A DNA stretch of 8,575 bases. It comes from DATKLX01 sp035542155 (GTDB taxonomy: Bacteria > Chloroflexota > Anaerolineae > Anaerolineales > Anaerolineaceae). The DNA lies in contig DATKLX010000116.1 of assembly GCA_035542155.1 (NCBI GenBank), positions 1 to 8,575 of the forward strand, written 5' to 3'. Below are positions 1-6,702 of the stretch, one piece after another. The translations under genes were made by a program, and so were the position numbers. A model generated the notes under the pieces. The model was not told the DNA's origin, did no database searches, and saw only the letters and a program-made list of their open reading frames with translations. The stretch's first letter is position 1. Every line of letters starts with the position of its first letter.

Positions 1-43
1 CGGTAACTTGGCAAGGCTGGTTTCTAGTGCTATATTCATTCTG

Positions 44-103
44 GCTCTGCTCCTAACGATAAATTTGGTTTCGCAACCTCAATTTACCACGTTCGAGCAG
101 AGC
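44..103. repeat. Long imperfect inverted repeat (four-helix hairpin)
   Basis: The arms GCTCTGCTC (44-52) and GAGCAGAGC (95-103) are exact reverse complements. Nested inside are AACG (55-58) with CGTT (90-93), TAAATT (60-65) with AATTTA (81-86), and GGTT (67-70) with AACC (75-78), closing on the tetraloop TCGC. That gives 23 base pairs in 60 bases, interrupted by small asymmetric internal loops. It lies in AT-rich sequence 46 bases before the -35 box of the tetR promoter and is followed by a pyrimidine-rich stretch without a strong T-run. It could be the terminator or tail of a gene left of the window, a dispersed palindromic repeat, or part of a structured RNA. The pairing is seen directly; the role is unknown. 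Confidence 0.6.
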
Positions 104-148
104 TTTCTATTCCCTTCCTATTTGTGGGTAATCACCGATTCTTCCTAC

Positions 149-176
149 TTGACAAAAGGCCAGAGCGGTCTATAAT
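149..176 (+). promoter_or_regulatory. Sigma-70-type promoter of the tetR-ABC operon
   Basis: A perfect -35 hexamer TTGACA (149-154) is separated by 16 bases from a perfect -10 hexamer TATAAT (171-176). Transcription should start at about 183, giving a leader of roughly 45 bases with the ribosome binding site AAGGA (217-221) five bases before the ATG at 227. Such a near-consensus promoter would be strong when not repressed, which fits control by the repressor encoded first in the operon. Confidence 0.85.
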
Positions 177-179
177 ACT

Positions 180-208
180 GTATGACTGAAAAAATAATAT
201 AGTCACAC
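180..208. promoter_or_regulatory. Putative TetR operator (autoregulation)
   Basis: An imperfect palindrome, GTATGACT (180-187) and AGTCACAC (201-208), has one mismatch per 8-base arm and a 13-base AT-rich centre. It starts four bases after the -10 box and covers the predicted transcription start, the place where a TetR-family repressor would block initiation. TetR-family genes usually bind palindromes in their own promoter regions. Binding by the 227-886 product is inferred from position and symmetry. Confidence 0.55.
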
Positions 209-226
209 GGTAACAAAAGGACCGCC

Positions 227-886
227 ATGCCAAAGGGATTCAGCGAGCACGAGAAGAAGATCATCCGCGAACGTCTGCTGGACGAGGGATACCGCCAGTT
301 TGCTGCCTACGGGCTGAAAAAGACCAACGTCGACGAGCTGGCGGAGGCGGCCGGTATCTCCAAGGGCGCTTTCTACATCTTCTACGAATCCAAGGAAGCC
401 CTTTTCATGGACGTGGTCGAGCGCACCGAGCAGCGCGTGCGCCGGCAGCTCTTCGCGCTGGTCGACCAGCCAGGCCCCTCGCCGCGGGAGCGTTTCTATG
501 CCTTGCTGAAAAAGGCTTTCGACCTTTTTACCGAGACCCCGATCCTGCAGTTCTTCAGCGGGACTGATTACGAGCTCCTTTTGCGCCGCATTCCGGGCAA
601 AAAGCTCCAGGACCACCTGGCCAGCGACCAGGCGTTTATCCGCGACCTGGTCTCCCGCTGCCAGGAGGCCGGTATCCCCATCCAGGTTGCGCCGGAGCAA
701 ATCGTCGGGCTGCTCTACCCGCTGGTCCTGGCGATCCTCCACCGCGGCGATTTGGGGCTGGAGTCGTTTGACGGGAGCATCGACGTGCACCTGGAGTTGG
801 TCGCGGCGTACTGCCTGGGTGAGATCGAGACCCTGGCGAAGCTGCCTGCCGCGGGCAGCCCAGGTGGAGAAGGAAAAGGACTATGA
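227..886 (+). CDS. TetR/AcrR family transcriptional regulator
   Basis: This 219-residue protein has the usual TetR build. An N-terminal three-helix DNA-binding domain (about 10-57) contains the helix-turn-helix at about 33-52, with the family pattern VDELAEAAGISKGAFYIFY followed by SKEALF. A helical ligand and dimerisation domain (about 60-205) follows and does not resemble a specific subfamily I recognise, so the inducer is unknown. The ATG at 227 has AAGGA five bases upstream and a near-consensus promoter further up. Its stop overlaps the ATG of the ABC ATPase gene by four bases (ATGA, 883-886), so the two are co-transcribed and probably translationally coupled. The likely job is repression of its own operon through the palindrome at 180-208, relieved by a compound the exporter handles. 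Family call is firm; target and ligand are inferred. Confidence 0.93.
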   Translation: MPKGFSEHEKKIIRERLLDEGYRQFAAYGLKKTNVDELAEAAGISKGAFYIFYESKEALFMDVVERTEQRVRRQLFALVDQPGPSPRERFYALLKKAFDLFTETPILQFFSGTDYELLLRRIPGKKLQDHLASDQAFIRDLVSRCQEAGIPIQVAPEQIVGLLYPLVLAILHRGDLGLESFDGSIDVHLELVAAYCLGEIETLAKLPAAGSPGGEGKGL

Positions 887-1806
887 GCTACGCGATTGAA
901 ACAGACGGCCTGAGCAAATCTTACGGCGCGGTGGAAGCCGTTGAAGGGCTGAGCCTGCGCGTCGCCGAGGGCGAGATCTACGCCTTCCTCGGGCTGAACG
1001 GCGCCGGGAAAACCACCACCATCCGCCTGCTGCTGGGGATGATCCGCCCCAGCGCCGGATCGGCGCGCGTGCTGGGCACGAAGGTGCGCATGGGCAGCAC
1101 CGAGCCCTGGGCGCGGGTCGGCTACCTGGTCGAGACGCCCCACGCTTACCCCGAGCTGACCGTCTTCGAGAACCTCGAGGCGGCGCGGCGGCTGCATCCC
1201 GGCACCCCGCCCGCGGCGATCGGGCAGATCATCGAACGCCTGGCCCTGGACGAGTACGCGGACCGCCGCGCGGGAACCCTTTCCCAGGGCAACGCCCAGC
1301 GCCTTGGGCTGGCCAAAGCGCTGCTGCACCATCCGCGCCTGCTGATCCTCGACGAGCCGGCCAACGGCCTCGACCCGGCCGGGATCGTCGAGATCCGCGC
1401 GCTGCTGCGCGAGCTGACCGGCGAGCAAGGCGTCACCGTATTCATGTCCAGCCACATCCTCGCCGAGGTCTCGCGCCTGGCGGGGCGGATCGGGATCATC
1501 CACGCTGGCCGTCTGATCAAGGAGCTGGACATCGAGGAGCTGGAGCGCGACCGGCGGCGCAGGCTGCTGCTTGGCGCGCGGGACCTGGCGGCGGCGCGCG
1601 CTGCACTGGTCGCTGCGGGCTGCCCGGCTGAGGTCACATCGGATGGAGCGATCGAGCTGCGCGACCCGGCGGCCATCTCCCGCCCCGACGACGTCGCCGT
1701 CGCCCTGGTGCGGGCCGGGACCCCGCCGACGCGGCTGGTGGTCGAAGAAGAGGACCTGGAGCAGTATTTCCTGCGCCTGGTCGGGATGAATGGAGCTGGG
1801 CAATGA
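883..1806 (+). CDS. ABC transporter ATP-binding protein (ABC-2/NatA-BcrA type)
   Basis: This 307-residue cytoplasmic ATPase would power the membrane partner encoded next. Walker A is GLNGAGKT (37-44). The Q-loop region reads VGYLVETPHAYPELTVFENL (79-98), with Glu in place of the usual Gln, as is common in drug and sodium exporters of this type. The signature is LSQGNAQR (133-140), a departure from LSGGQ. Walker B is LLILDEP (153-159), the D-loop NGLDP (161-165), and the H-loop SSH (189-191). The C-terminal 95 or so residues form the variable extension seen in NatA/BcrA-like ATPases. All catalytic residues are present. The gene overlaps its neighbours by ATGA at both ends. Substrate cannot be read from the sequence; efflux of a drug, peptide or lipid is most likely. 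Confidence 0.95.
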   Translation: MSYAIETDGLSKSYGAVEAVEGLSLRVAEGEIYAFLGLNGAGKTTTIRLLLGMIRPSAGSARVLGTKVRMGSTEPWARVGYLVETPHAYPELTVFENLEAARRLHPGTPPAAIGQIIERLALDEYADRRAGTLSQGNAQRLGLAKALLHHPRLLILDEPANGLDPAGIVEIRALLRELTGEQGVTVFMSSHILAEVSRLAGRIGIIHAGRLIKELDIEELERDRRRRLLLGARDLAAARAALVAAGCPAEVTSDGAIELRDPAAISRPDDVAVALVRAGTPPTRLVVEEEDLEQYFLRLVGMNGAGQ

Positions 1807-2579
1807 ACGCCTTACCGGATATGGTCTGGATCGAGGCCCGCAAAGCCGTCCAATCGCGCATGGCGCTGTGGACCGGGTTCGGGTCGCTCTTTTTCCCGTT
1901 GGGGATCGCTTTCCTGCTTTTCGTCGCCAGGAACCCGGAGATCTCGCAGAAACTGGGGATCGTGAGCGCCAAGGCCAACCTGGTCGCCTACGCGGCCGTG
2001 GATTGGCCGACCTACCTGAACATGTACGCCCAACTGATCGGGACGGGCGGGTTTATCTTGTTCATCCTGATCGTCAGTTGGGTCTTCGGCCGCGAGTTCA
2101 CCGATGGGACGGTCAAAGATTGGCTCGCCGTTCCGGTGGCGCGGGCGAGCATCCTGCTGGCGAAGATGGTCCTGGTGGCGCTGTGGGCCGCGGGCCTGAC
2201 CCTGGTCATTCTGGCGGCCGGCCTGGTGGTGGGGTCTTTGATGGCGCTGCCGGGGGGTTCGCCGGCGTTGATCCTGGAAAAGTGCGTCCCGGTGCTGGTT
2301 GCCGCCGGCCTGGCCATCCTGCTGGTCCTGCCGTTTGCCTTTTTCGCCAGCGCAGGGCGCGGGTACCTGCTGCCGATCGGGCTGGCTTTCGTCACCTTAT
2401 TTGCCGCCAACCTGGCCATCATCCTCGGGCGGGGCGAATATTTTCCCTGGGCTGTGGCGGGTCTGTACGCGCAGGGGAAAACTCCCCTCGGGCCGGCCAG
2501 CTACGCTATCGTAGCGGCGACCTTCCTGGTGGGCGTCCTGGCCACCTACCTCTGGTGGCAGACGGCGGATCAGAAGTAA
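1803..2579 (+). CDS. ABC-2 type transporter permease
   Basis: This 258-residue integral membrane protein has about six hydrophobic segments (roughly 24-42, 78-95, 118-148, 160-182, 187-209 and 232-250), the usual topology of a half-size ABC-2 permease. After the second segment comes the family hallmark GREFTDGTVKDWLAVPVAR (96-114), matching the E-x-x-x-GT-x-x-x-x-L-x-x-P-V-x-R pattern that lies on the cytoplasmic side near the ATPase. The start ATG at 1803 overlaps the stop of the ATPase gene by four bases, indicating coupled synthesis of the complex, probably two permease and two ATPase subunits. No second permease gene follows, so a homodimer is expected. Substrate is unknown. The gene ends 85 bases before the stop of the convergent lipoprotein gene. 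Confidence 0.92.
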   Translation: MNALPDMVWIEARKAVQSRMALWTGFGSLFFPLGIAFLLFVARNPEISQKLGIVSAKANLVAYAAVDWPTYLNMYAQLIGTGGFILFILIVSWVFGREFTDGTVKDWLAVPVARASILLAKMVLVALWAAGLTLVILAAGLVVGSLMALPGGSPALILEKCVPVLVAAGLAILLVLPFAFFASAGRGYLLPIGLAFVTLFAANLAIILGRGEYFPWAVAGLYAQGKTPLGPASYAIVAATFLVGVLATYLWWQTADQK

Positions 2580-2600
2580 ATCAGCTTGGCCTTGCTCTCT

Positions 2601-2623
2601 CCCCTTCCCTCCTGGGGAAGGGG
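2601..2623. repeat. Palindromic repeat, copy 1 (CCCCTTCCC / GGGAAGGGG)
   Basis: CCCCTTCCC (2601-2609) and GGGAAGGGG (2615-2623) are exact reverse complements around a five-base loop. The unit shares its core with the palindrome at 4405-4429, so the two look like members of one dispersed intergenic repeat family. It lies between the convergent ends of the permease and lipoprotein genes. There is no T-run on either side, so it is not a classical intrinsic terminator, although the hairpin may still slow or protect transcripts from both strands. Confidence 0.6.
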
Positions 2624-2634
2624 CCGGCGAAGTG

Positions 2635-2652
2635 CCTGGTGTTCTGACCAGG
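2635..2652. terminator. Small hairpin between convergent genes, possible terminator
   Basis: CCTGGT (2635-2640) pairs with ACCAGG (2647-2652) across a six-base loop. It lies 12 bases beyond the stop codon of the minus-strand lipoprotein gene and 12 bases after palindrome copy 1. Neither strand shows a downstream U-tract, so termination here would be non-canonical. The pairing is certain and the function is weakly supported. Confidence 0.3.
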
Positions 2653-2664
2653 CGGGGTCAGGTC

Positions 2665-4395
2665 CTATTCGCTCGGAACGATGCCCAGGCCCTGGACATC
2701 CTGGTCCACAATCTTTGGCTCGGGGTTGGGGAAGGTGGCCTGGTAGAGGGTCGATCCGGACAGATAATAGACTCCCCTTGAGTCGGGAGTCCAGACGAGG
2801 AGCTGGACCGGGTCAGGGGTGACCTGCTGGAGCAGCGCCCCGTCCGGCTGGTAGAGGCGCACGCCGTTCGATGGGCCTGACTGGGCGTCGCCCCAGCCGG
2901 CAATCCACAGTTGATTGGGGGAAAGCAAGGCGTTGTCCTCGTTTTTAATCAATTGGACCTTTCCGCCCGGGCTGGCGAAGAAGGTTCCCTGGACTCCCTG
3001 GGCGGCGAACAGGCCGGTCTGCGGCTGCCAGCTCACCTGGCGCCAGGAGCCGGCCAGGACCAGCTCTGGGTGGGCGCCCTTCTCCGGGCTCAGGCGATAC
3101 AGGCCAGGGAGCCGGGGCGGCGCGGGCAGGACGGCCGGCGTAGCGGCTTCAGGTGTACTCGCTTCCTGCGTGGAGATTTGCCCTGCCGTCGGCTCCGGCG
3201 TGGTCGCTTCTGGAGTGGAAACGTCCGGCGGGGCTTGAGCGGAGAGCTCGTCCTGCGTGAAATAGAGCCAGCGACTGGCAGGGTCGAAGGCAACCGTGGC
3301 GGCAGGGCCGCGAAAGATCGGATTCAGCCAGCGGGTATTGAGGGGAAGCTCGCGCACGCTGCGGATGCCCTCGGGGGTCCAGGTGGCGACGACCAGGCTG
3401 TCGGGCCCGGTCCAGCCGAGGAAGCGCTCGCCGCCGCTCGTTCCGGGGGGCGTGTAGAGGCGGTGGATCTCGCTGCCGTTGGCGGCTGCTGCCCAGACCG
3501 CCGTCACCTTCCAGGCCGCGTTTGCGCCGCTGCCGAACGTATCGACTTCCAGGGTGATGATCCAGTTCCCATTGGGCGACCAGAATGGGGAGGCGGCCTG
3601 GCGGGTGCCCTTGGTCAGGCGGAGGCTCTGCCTGCGCTGGCTGTCGTAGACGTAGAGGTCCGCGGAAGGGCCGTCGGCCGCGGCGATAAAAGCCAGGTAG
3701 CGCCCATCCGGCGACCAGCTCAGGCTGCTTTCGTCCATCACCGCGCGGGCAGGCTCGGGGATTTGACTCGCGCTGCTTTCCCACTGCCGTTCCAGGGCCG
3801 GCGAGAGCAGCGGGGAGATCTCGCTGACCGCGCCGGAGGCCAGGTCGATCACGCGGAGGGCCATGCCTTTGCGCGGCGCGGGGCCGTCTCCAGGAGCGGT
3901 GCGCACCGCCAGCAGTCCGGCAGTGGGTGAAGCGCCGGCGCGCAGATCTGAACCGCGGAGCAGCGGGTCGGGTAGCTCGATCAGGGCCGGCTCCGTGGGA
4001 GCGCCGGGACCGGTGCGGATCGCGGCGAGGGTCTTGCTGCCCGCGCGGCTGTAGACCAGCCAGGCGGTGGGCGCTCCGCCCTGGGAGGTCGGGCGGATGG
4101 GGGAGGGCGTGGCGTGCAGGGCCGGCGGGGGAGCGAGAGTGCCCGGACCTCCGACCGGGGAGCCTGGCTCGTTAGGCGCGGGGGTCGGGGGGAAAAAGTC
4201 AGGGCTGGAGGAGGTGGGCGAGGGGGTACCCGTCAGCGACCAGGCGACGGGGGTGGGGATGCGCAGCAGGCTGCAGGAAGCGGCGAAGAAAAGAAGAGAG
4301 CAGAGAACGGAGAACAGAAGGGGACGAGAACCGTGAAATAAAGAACGGCCTGTTTGGGAACCAGGAGTCTTGCTGGAAAAATATCGACTGGCCAC
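2665..4395 (-). CDS. Beta-propeller (TolB/WD40-like) putative lipoprotein
   Basis: This 576-residue exported protein is of unknown function. A hydrophobic stretch (about 26-40) ends in AASC with Cys41, a weak lipobox because the -3 position is Ala. After it comes a Pro/Thr/Ser-rich tether (about 46-105), typical of surface lipoproteins. The remainder has TolB/PD40-like repeats: SLSWSPDGRYLAF (224-236) followed by DLYVYD (246-251), and SPFWSPNGNWII (269-280), with weaker blades at about 452-480 and 530-550. A low-complexity linker rich in Thr-Pro-Glu-Ala (about 390-425) interrupts the propeller. The GTG start at 4395 has GGAAGGGGG nine bases upstream, inside palindrome copy 2, and no other plausible start precedes the signal. 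The n-region of about 25 residues is long. It lies 53 bases downstream of the helicase gene on the same strand and may be co-transcribed with it. An extracytoplasmic binding or scaffold role is inferred. Confidence 0.85.
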   Translation of the reverse strand: MASRYFSSKTPGSQTGRSLFHGSRPLLFSVLCSLLFFAASCSLLRIPTPVAWSLTGTPSPTSSSPDFFPPTPAPNEPGSPVGGPGTLAPPPALHATPSPIRPTSQGGAPTAWLVYSRAGSKTLAAIRTGPGAPTEPALIELPDPLLRGSDLRAGASPTAGLLAVRTAPGDGPAPRKGMALRVIDLASGAVSEISPLLSPALERQWESSASQIPEPARAVMDESSLSWSPDGRYLAFIAAADGPSADLYVYDSQRRQSLRLTKGTRQAASPFWSPNGNWIITLEVDTFGSGANAAWKVTAVWAAAANGSEIHRLYTPPGTSGGERFLGWTGPDSLVVATWTPEGIRSVRELPLNTRWLNPIFRGPAATVAFDPASRWLYFTQDELSAQAPPDVSTPEATTPEPTAGQISTQEASTPEAATPAVLPAPPRLPGLYRLSPEKGAHPELVLAGSWRQVSWQPQTGLFAAQGVQGTFFASPGGKVQLIKNEDNALLSPNQLWIAGWGDAQSGPSNGVRLYQPDGALLQQVTPDPVQLLVWTPDSRGVYYLSGSTLYQATFPNPEPKIVDQDVQGLGIVPSE

Positions 4396-4404
4396 GCTAC
4401 TGTT

Positions 4405-4429
4405 CCCCCTTCCTTCTTAGGGAAGGGGG
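4405..4429. repeat. Palindromic repeat, copy 2 (CCCCCTTCC / GGAAGGGGG)
   Basis: CCCCCTTCC (4405-4413) and GGAAGGGGG (4421-4429) form a perfect nine-pair stem with a seven-base loop. On the minus strand it follows the helicase stop codon by 19 bases and precedes the GTG of the lipoprotein gene by nine. Its 3' arm in mRNA is the only good Shine-Dalgarno match for that GTG. It is flanked on the + strand by GGGGGTTAGGGGGTTA (4425-4440), a short tandem G-rich repeat. It resembles copy 1 at 2601-2623. Confidence 0.65.
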
Positions 4430-4448
4430 TTAGGGGGTTAGGTTTGCG

Positions 4449-6665
4449 TTACTTGTTCAAGACTTCCAGCCTGGCCAGGGAGGCGATGAAGACTTTGCTG
4501 CGCTTGATCTTCTCAAAGAAAATGTCCACCTCCTCATCGCCGTTGCGCACCGCCGAGCTGAGCACGATCCCTTCGCCGTATTCCCCGTGGCGGACACGCA
4601 TGCCCGGGCGGTAAAGGCGGGTGACCTCTTTGTCGGGGCGAGGTTTGTCGAGCAGGCTGGGAGCCGATCCGCCCGAGGAGGGGGAGTCCCAGGTGGCATA
4701 AGATGGCGAGCGCCGCCTGCCGCGCTCCCTGGTTGGACTGCGCCCGCGTAGCAGGCGGCCGGGGATATCCTGCAAGAAGCGCGAGGGAAGGGCCTCGGCG
4801 AAGGCGCCGCGTGCGTAGCGGGTGTCGGCGCGGACAAGGTAGAGGCAGTCTTTGGCGCGGGTCATGCCCACGTAGAACAGGCGGCGCTCCTCGGCCATCT
4901 CTTCCTCGGGATCCTCGGCGGTATCGCGCAGCATCGGCAGCAGGCCGTCATCCAGGCCGGTGATAAACACCCGGGAGAATTCCAATCCCTTGGCGGCGTG
5001 GAGGGTGAGCAGGGTGGGGACGTTCATCATCTCCGGCAAGGTGTCCTGGTCGGAGACCAGGGCCTGGTTCTCGAGGAACTCGACCAGCCCGCGGTCCTGG
5101 TACTCGAAGGCGATGCGGCGCAGCTCTTCCACGTTGCCCCAGCGGTCGAGGCCCTCTTCGCTCTGGTCGTCGATGTAGGCGCGGTAGCCGATGTCGGCGA
5201 GGATGCGGTCGAAGAGGCTGGGGAGGGGCAGGTCGTCCTTGTGGGCGATCCAACTGGCGAGCTGCGCGCCGAACTCGCTGAACAACATCGACGTGCGGGC
5301 CGAGAAGGCGCTCCAGTAAAGGGAATTCGAGCCGCGGCCCAGGTCGAGGACGATGTCTCCGGCGCTGGCGTTCGCCTGGCGGGCGACGGCCTGCAGGGTG
5401 ACCAGGGTCTTCTCGCCGATCCCGCGCGGGGGGACGTTGATCGCGCGGACCAGGCTGATTTCGTCGGAAGGGTTGTGGACCAGGCGCAGGTAGGCGAGCA
5501 CGTCTTTGACCTCGCGCCGTCCGTAGAAACGCTGCGCGCCGACCACGCGGTGGGGGATCCCGCGCTGGAGGAGAGCCTCTTCGAGCAGGCGGGACTGAGC
5601 GTTGGTGCGGTACATCACGGCGATCTCGCCGCCGGAGATGCGGTTAACCTTGAGCAACTCGCCGATCTTATCCGCCACGAAGGCGGCCTCGAGCTTGTCG
5701 GTGGGGGCCTCGTGAAGGACGATCTTTTCGCCCTCGCCGCGGTCCGAGAAGAGGTGCTTGGGGGTGCGGCGGTTGTTGCGGTCGATCACCGCGCGCGCGG
5801 CGTCGAGTACGGTGGTGGTGGAGCGGTAGTTCTGCTCGAGGAGGATCTTCAGCGCGCCAGGGTTGTCCTCTTCGAAGCGGAGCACGTTGCGATAATCGGC
5901 CCCCCGCCAGCGGTAGATCGACTGGTCTTCGTCGCCGACAACGAAGAGATTTTTGTGATAGGAAGATAGCTGGTGGAGAAGCTGGTACTGGACCTGGTTG
6001 GTGTCCTGGAACTCGTCGACCAGAACGTGCTCGAAGCGGCGAGCGTATTTCTCCAGCACCGCGGGGTTCTCGTTCATCAACGTCGTCGTCCACAACAGCA
6101 GGTCGTCGAAGTCCATGGCGTTGCTGTTGATCAGGATCTGCTGGTAGAGCTGATAGATGCGGCTGACCACTTCGTCGCGGTAGGTGAGGATCGGGTAGGC
6201 GTCGGGGAGGATCAGCTCGTTCTTGGCGCGCGAGATGGCGGCATGGACGCTGGCGGCGCGGAAGCGCTTCTCGTCCACGTTCAGGTCGCGGATGGCGCGC
6301 TTGACCACCCCTTCCTGATCGTCGGAGTCAAAGATGACGAAGTTGGACTTGTAAGGCAGGTGCTCGACCTCGCGGCGCAGGATCCGCGCGCAGACGCCGT
6401 GGAACGTGCCGAGGAGCATGCCGTTGGTCAGGCCGGCCCCGACCAGGCGGGCGACGCGGGCCTCCATCTCTTTGGCGGCCTTGTTGGTAAAGGTCACGGC
6501 CAGGATGGCGTAGGGGTGCACGCCCAGTGAGCCGATCAGGTAGGCGATGCGGTTGGCGAGCACGCGGGTTTTGCCCGAGCCGGGCCCGGCGAGGACGAGC
6601 ACGGGACCCAGGTCGGCGGTGACCGCCTTGCGCTGCTGGGGGTTCAGGCCGGAGAACATGTCCAT
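4449..6665 (-). CDS. pcrA: UvrD/PcrA family ATP-dependent DNA helicase
   Basis: This is a full-length (738 residues) superfamily 1A 3'-5' helicase that unwinds DNA in nucleotide excision repair, mismatch repair and removal of recombinase or stalled polymerase. All motifs are present: Q motif LNPQQRKAV (7-15), Walker A AGPGSGKT (26-33), Ia TFTNKAAKEM (58-67), Ib GTFHGVCARIL (86-96), Walker B DEFQDTN (217-223), III GDEDQSIYRWRGADY (244-258), IV LEQNYRST (276-283), V TLHAAKGLEF (554-563) and VI YVGMTRAK (598-605). A basic, Ser/Pro-rich linker (about 637-685) leads to a Tudor-like C-terminal domain (about 686-736, RPGMRVRHGEYGEGIVLS), the part that binds RNA polymerase in PcrA. The ATG at 6665 lies eight bases after a -10 box, so initiation is probably leaderless; a second ATG is at 6659. 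UvrD and PcrA cannot be separated on motifs alone. Confidence 0.95.
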   Translation of the reverse strand: MDMFSGLNPQQRKAVTADLGPVLVLAGPGSGKTRVLANRIAYLIGSLGVHPYAILAVTFTNKAAKEMEARVARLVGAGLTNGMLLGTFHGVCARILRREVEHLPYKSNFVIFDSDDQEGVVKRAIRDLNVDEKRFRAASVHAAISRAKNELILPDAYPILTYRDEVVSRIYQLYQQILINSNAMDFDDLLLWTTTLMNENPAVLEKYARRFEHVLVDEFQDTNQVQYQLLHQLSSYHKNLFVVGDEDQSIYRWRGADYRNVLRFEEDNPGALKILLEQNYRSTTTVLDAARAVIDRNNRRTPKHLFSDRGEGEKIVLHEAPTDKLEAAFVADKIGELLKVNRISGGEIAVMYRTNAQSRLLEEALLQRGIPHRVVGAQRFYGRREVKDVLAYLRLVHNPSDEISLVRAINVPPRGIGEKTLVTLQAVARQANASAGDIVLDLGRGSNSLYWSAFSARTSMLFSEFGAQLASWIAHKDDLPLPSLFDRILADIGYRAYIDDQSEEGLDRWGNVEELRRIAFEYQDRGLVEFLENQALVSDQDTLPEMMNVPTLLTLHAAKGLEFSRVFITGLDDGLLPMLRDTAEDPEEEMAEERRLFYVGMTRAKDCLYLVRADTRYARGAFAEALPSRFLQDIPGRLLRGRSPTRERGRRRSPSYATWDSPSSGGSAPSLLDKPRPDKEVTRLYRPGMRVRHGEYGEGIVLSSAVRNGDEEVDIFFEKIKRSKVFIASLARLEVLNK

Positions 6666-6673
6666 GGGGAAGA

Positions 6674-6702
6674 ATTGTACCGTCAGGAGGGGGGAGTGTC
6701 AA
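6674..6702 (-). promoter_or_regulatory. Promoter of the helicase gene, predicted leaderless
   Basis: On the minus strand, TTGACA (6702-6697) is followed after exactly 17 bases by TACAAT (6679-6674), a near-perfect sigma-70-type promoter. Only eight bases, TCTTCCCC, separate the -10 box from the ATG at 6665. Transcription should begin within a base or two of the start codon, and no Shine-Dalgarno sequence exists in the gap. The gene is therefore predicted to produce a leaderless or near-leaderless mRNA. Confidence 0.8.

Noticed and set aside
44..103. An integron attC recombination site
   Set aside because: The hairpin has asymmetric loops, but the outer arms do not contain the paired RYYYAAC and GTTRRRY boxes, and there is no integrase or cassette array.
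203..1803. Long minus-strand reading frames (203-790 and 715-1803) opposite the tetR and ABC ATPase genes
   Set aside because: They are mirror frames of GC-rich coding DNA, with Arg/Asp/Gln-rich products and no recognisable domain, while the + strand encodes complete conserved families.
1790..2647. A 285-codon + strand frame overlapping the ABC permease
   Set aside because: The product is Gly/Arg/Pro-rich with no family features. The overlapping 1803-2579 frame has six membrane segments and the ABC-2 motif.
2911..3930. A 339-codon + strand frame opposite the lipoprotein gene
   Set aside because: The minus strand has signal sequence, tether and propeller motifs. The + frame is compositionally biased and lacks any motif.
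4420..4442. A telomere-like or strong G-quadruplex element
   Set aside because: Only two GGGGG runs, one GGG and one GG are present, so a stable three-tetrad quadruplex is doubtful. The short tandem is noted with the palindromic repeat instead.
4998..6530. Two long + strand frames opposite the helicase gene
   Set aside because: They are Val/Asp/Leu-rich shadows of the helicase codons. All helicase motifs read on the minus strand.
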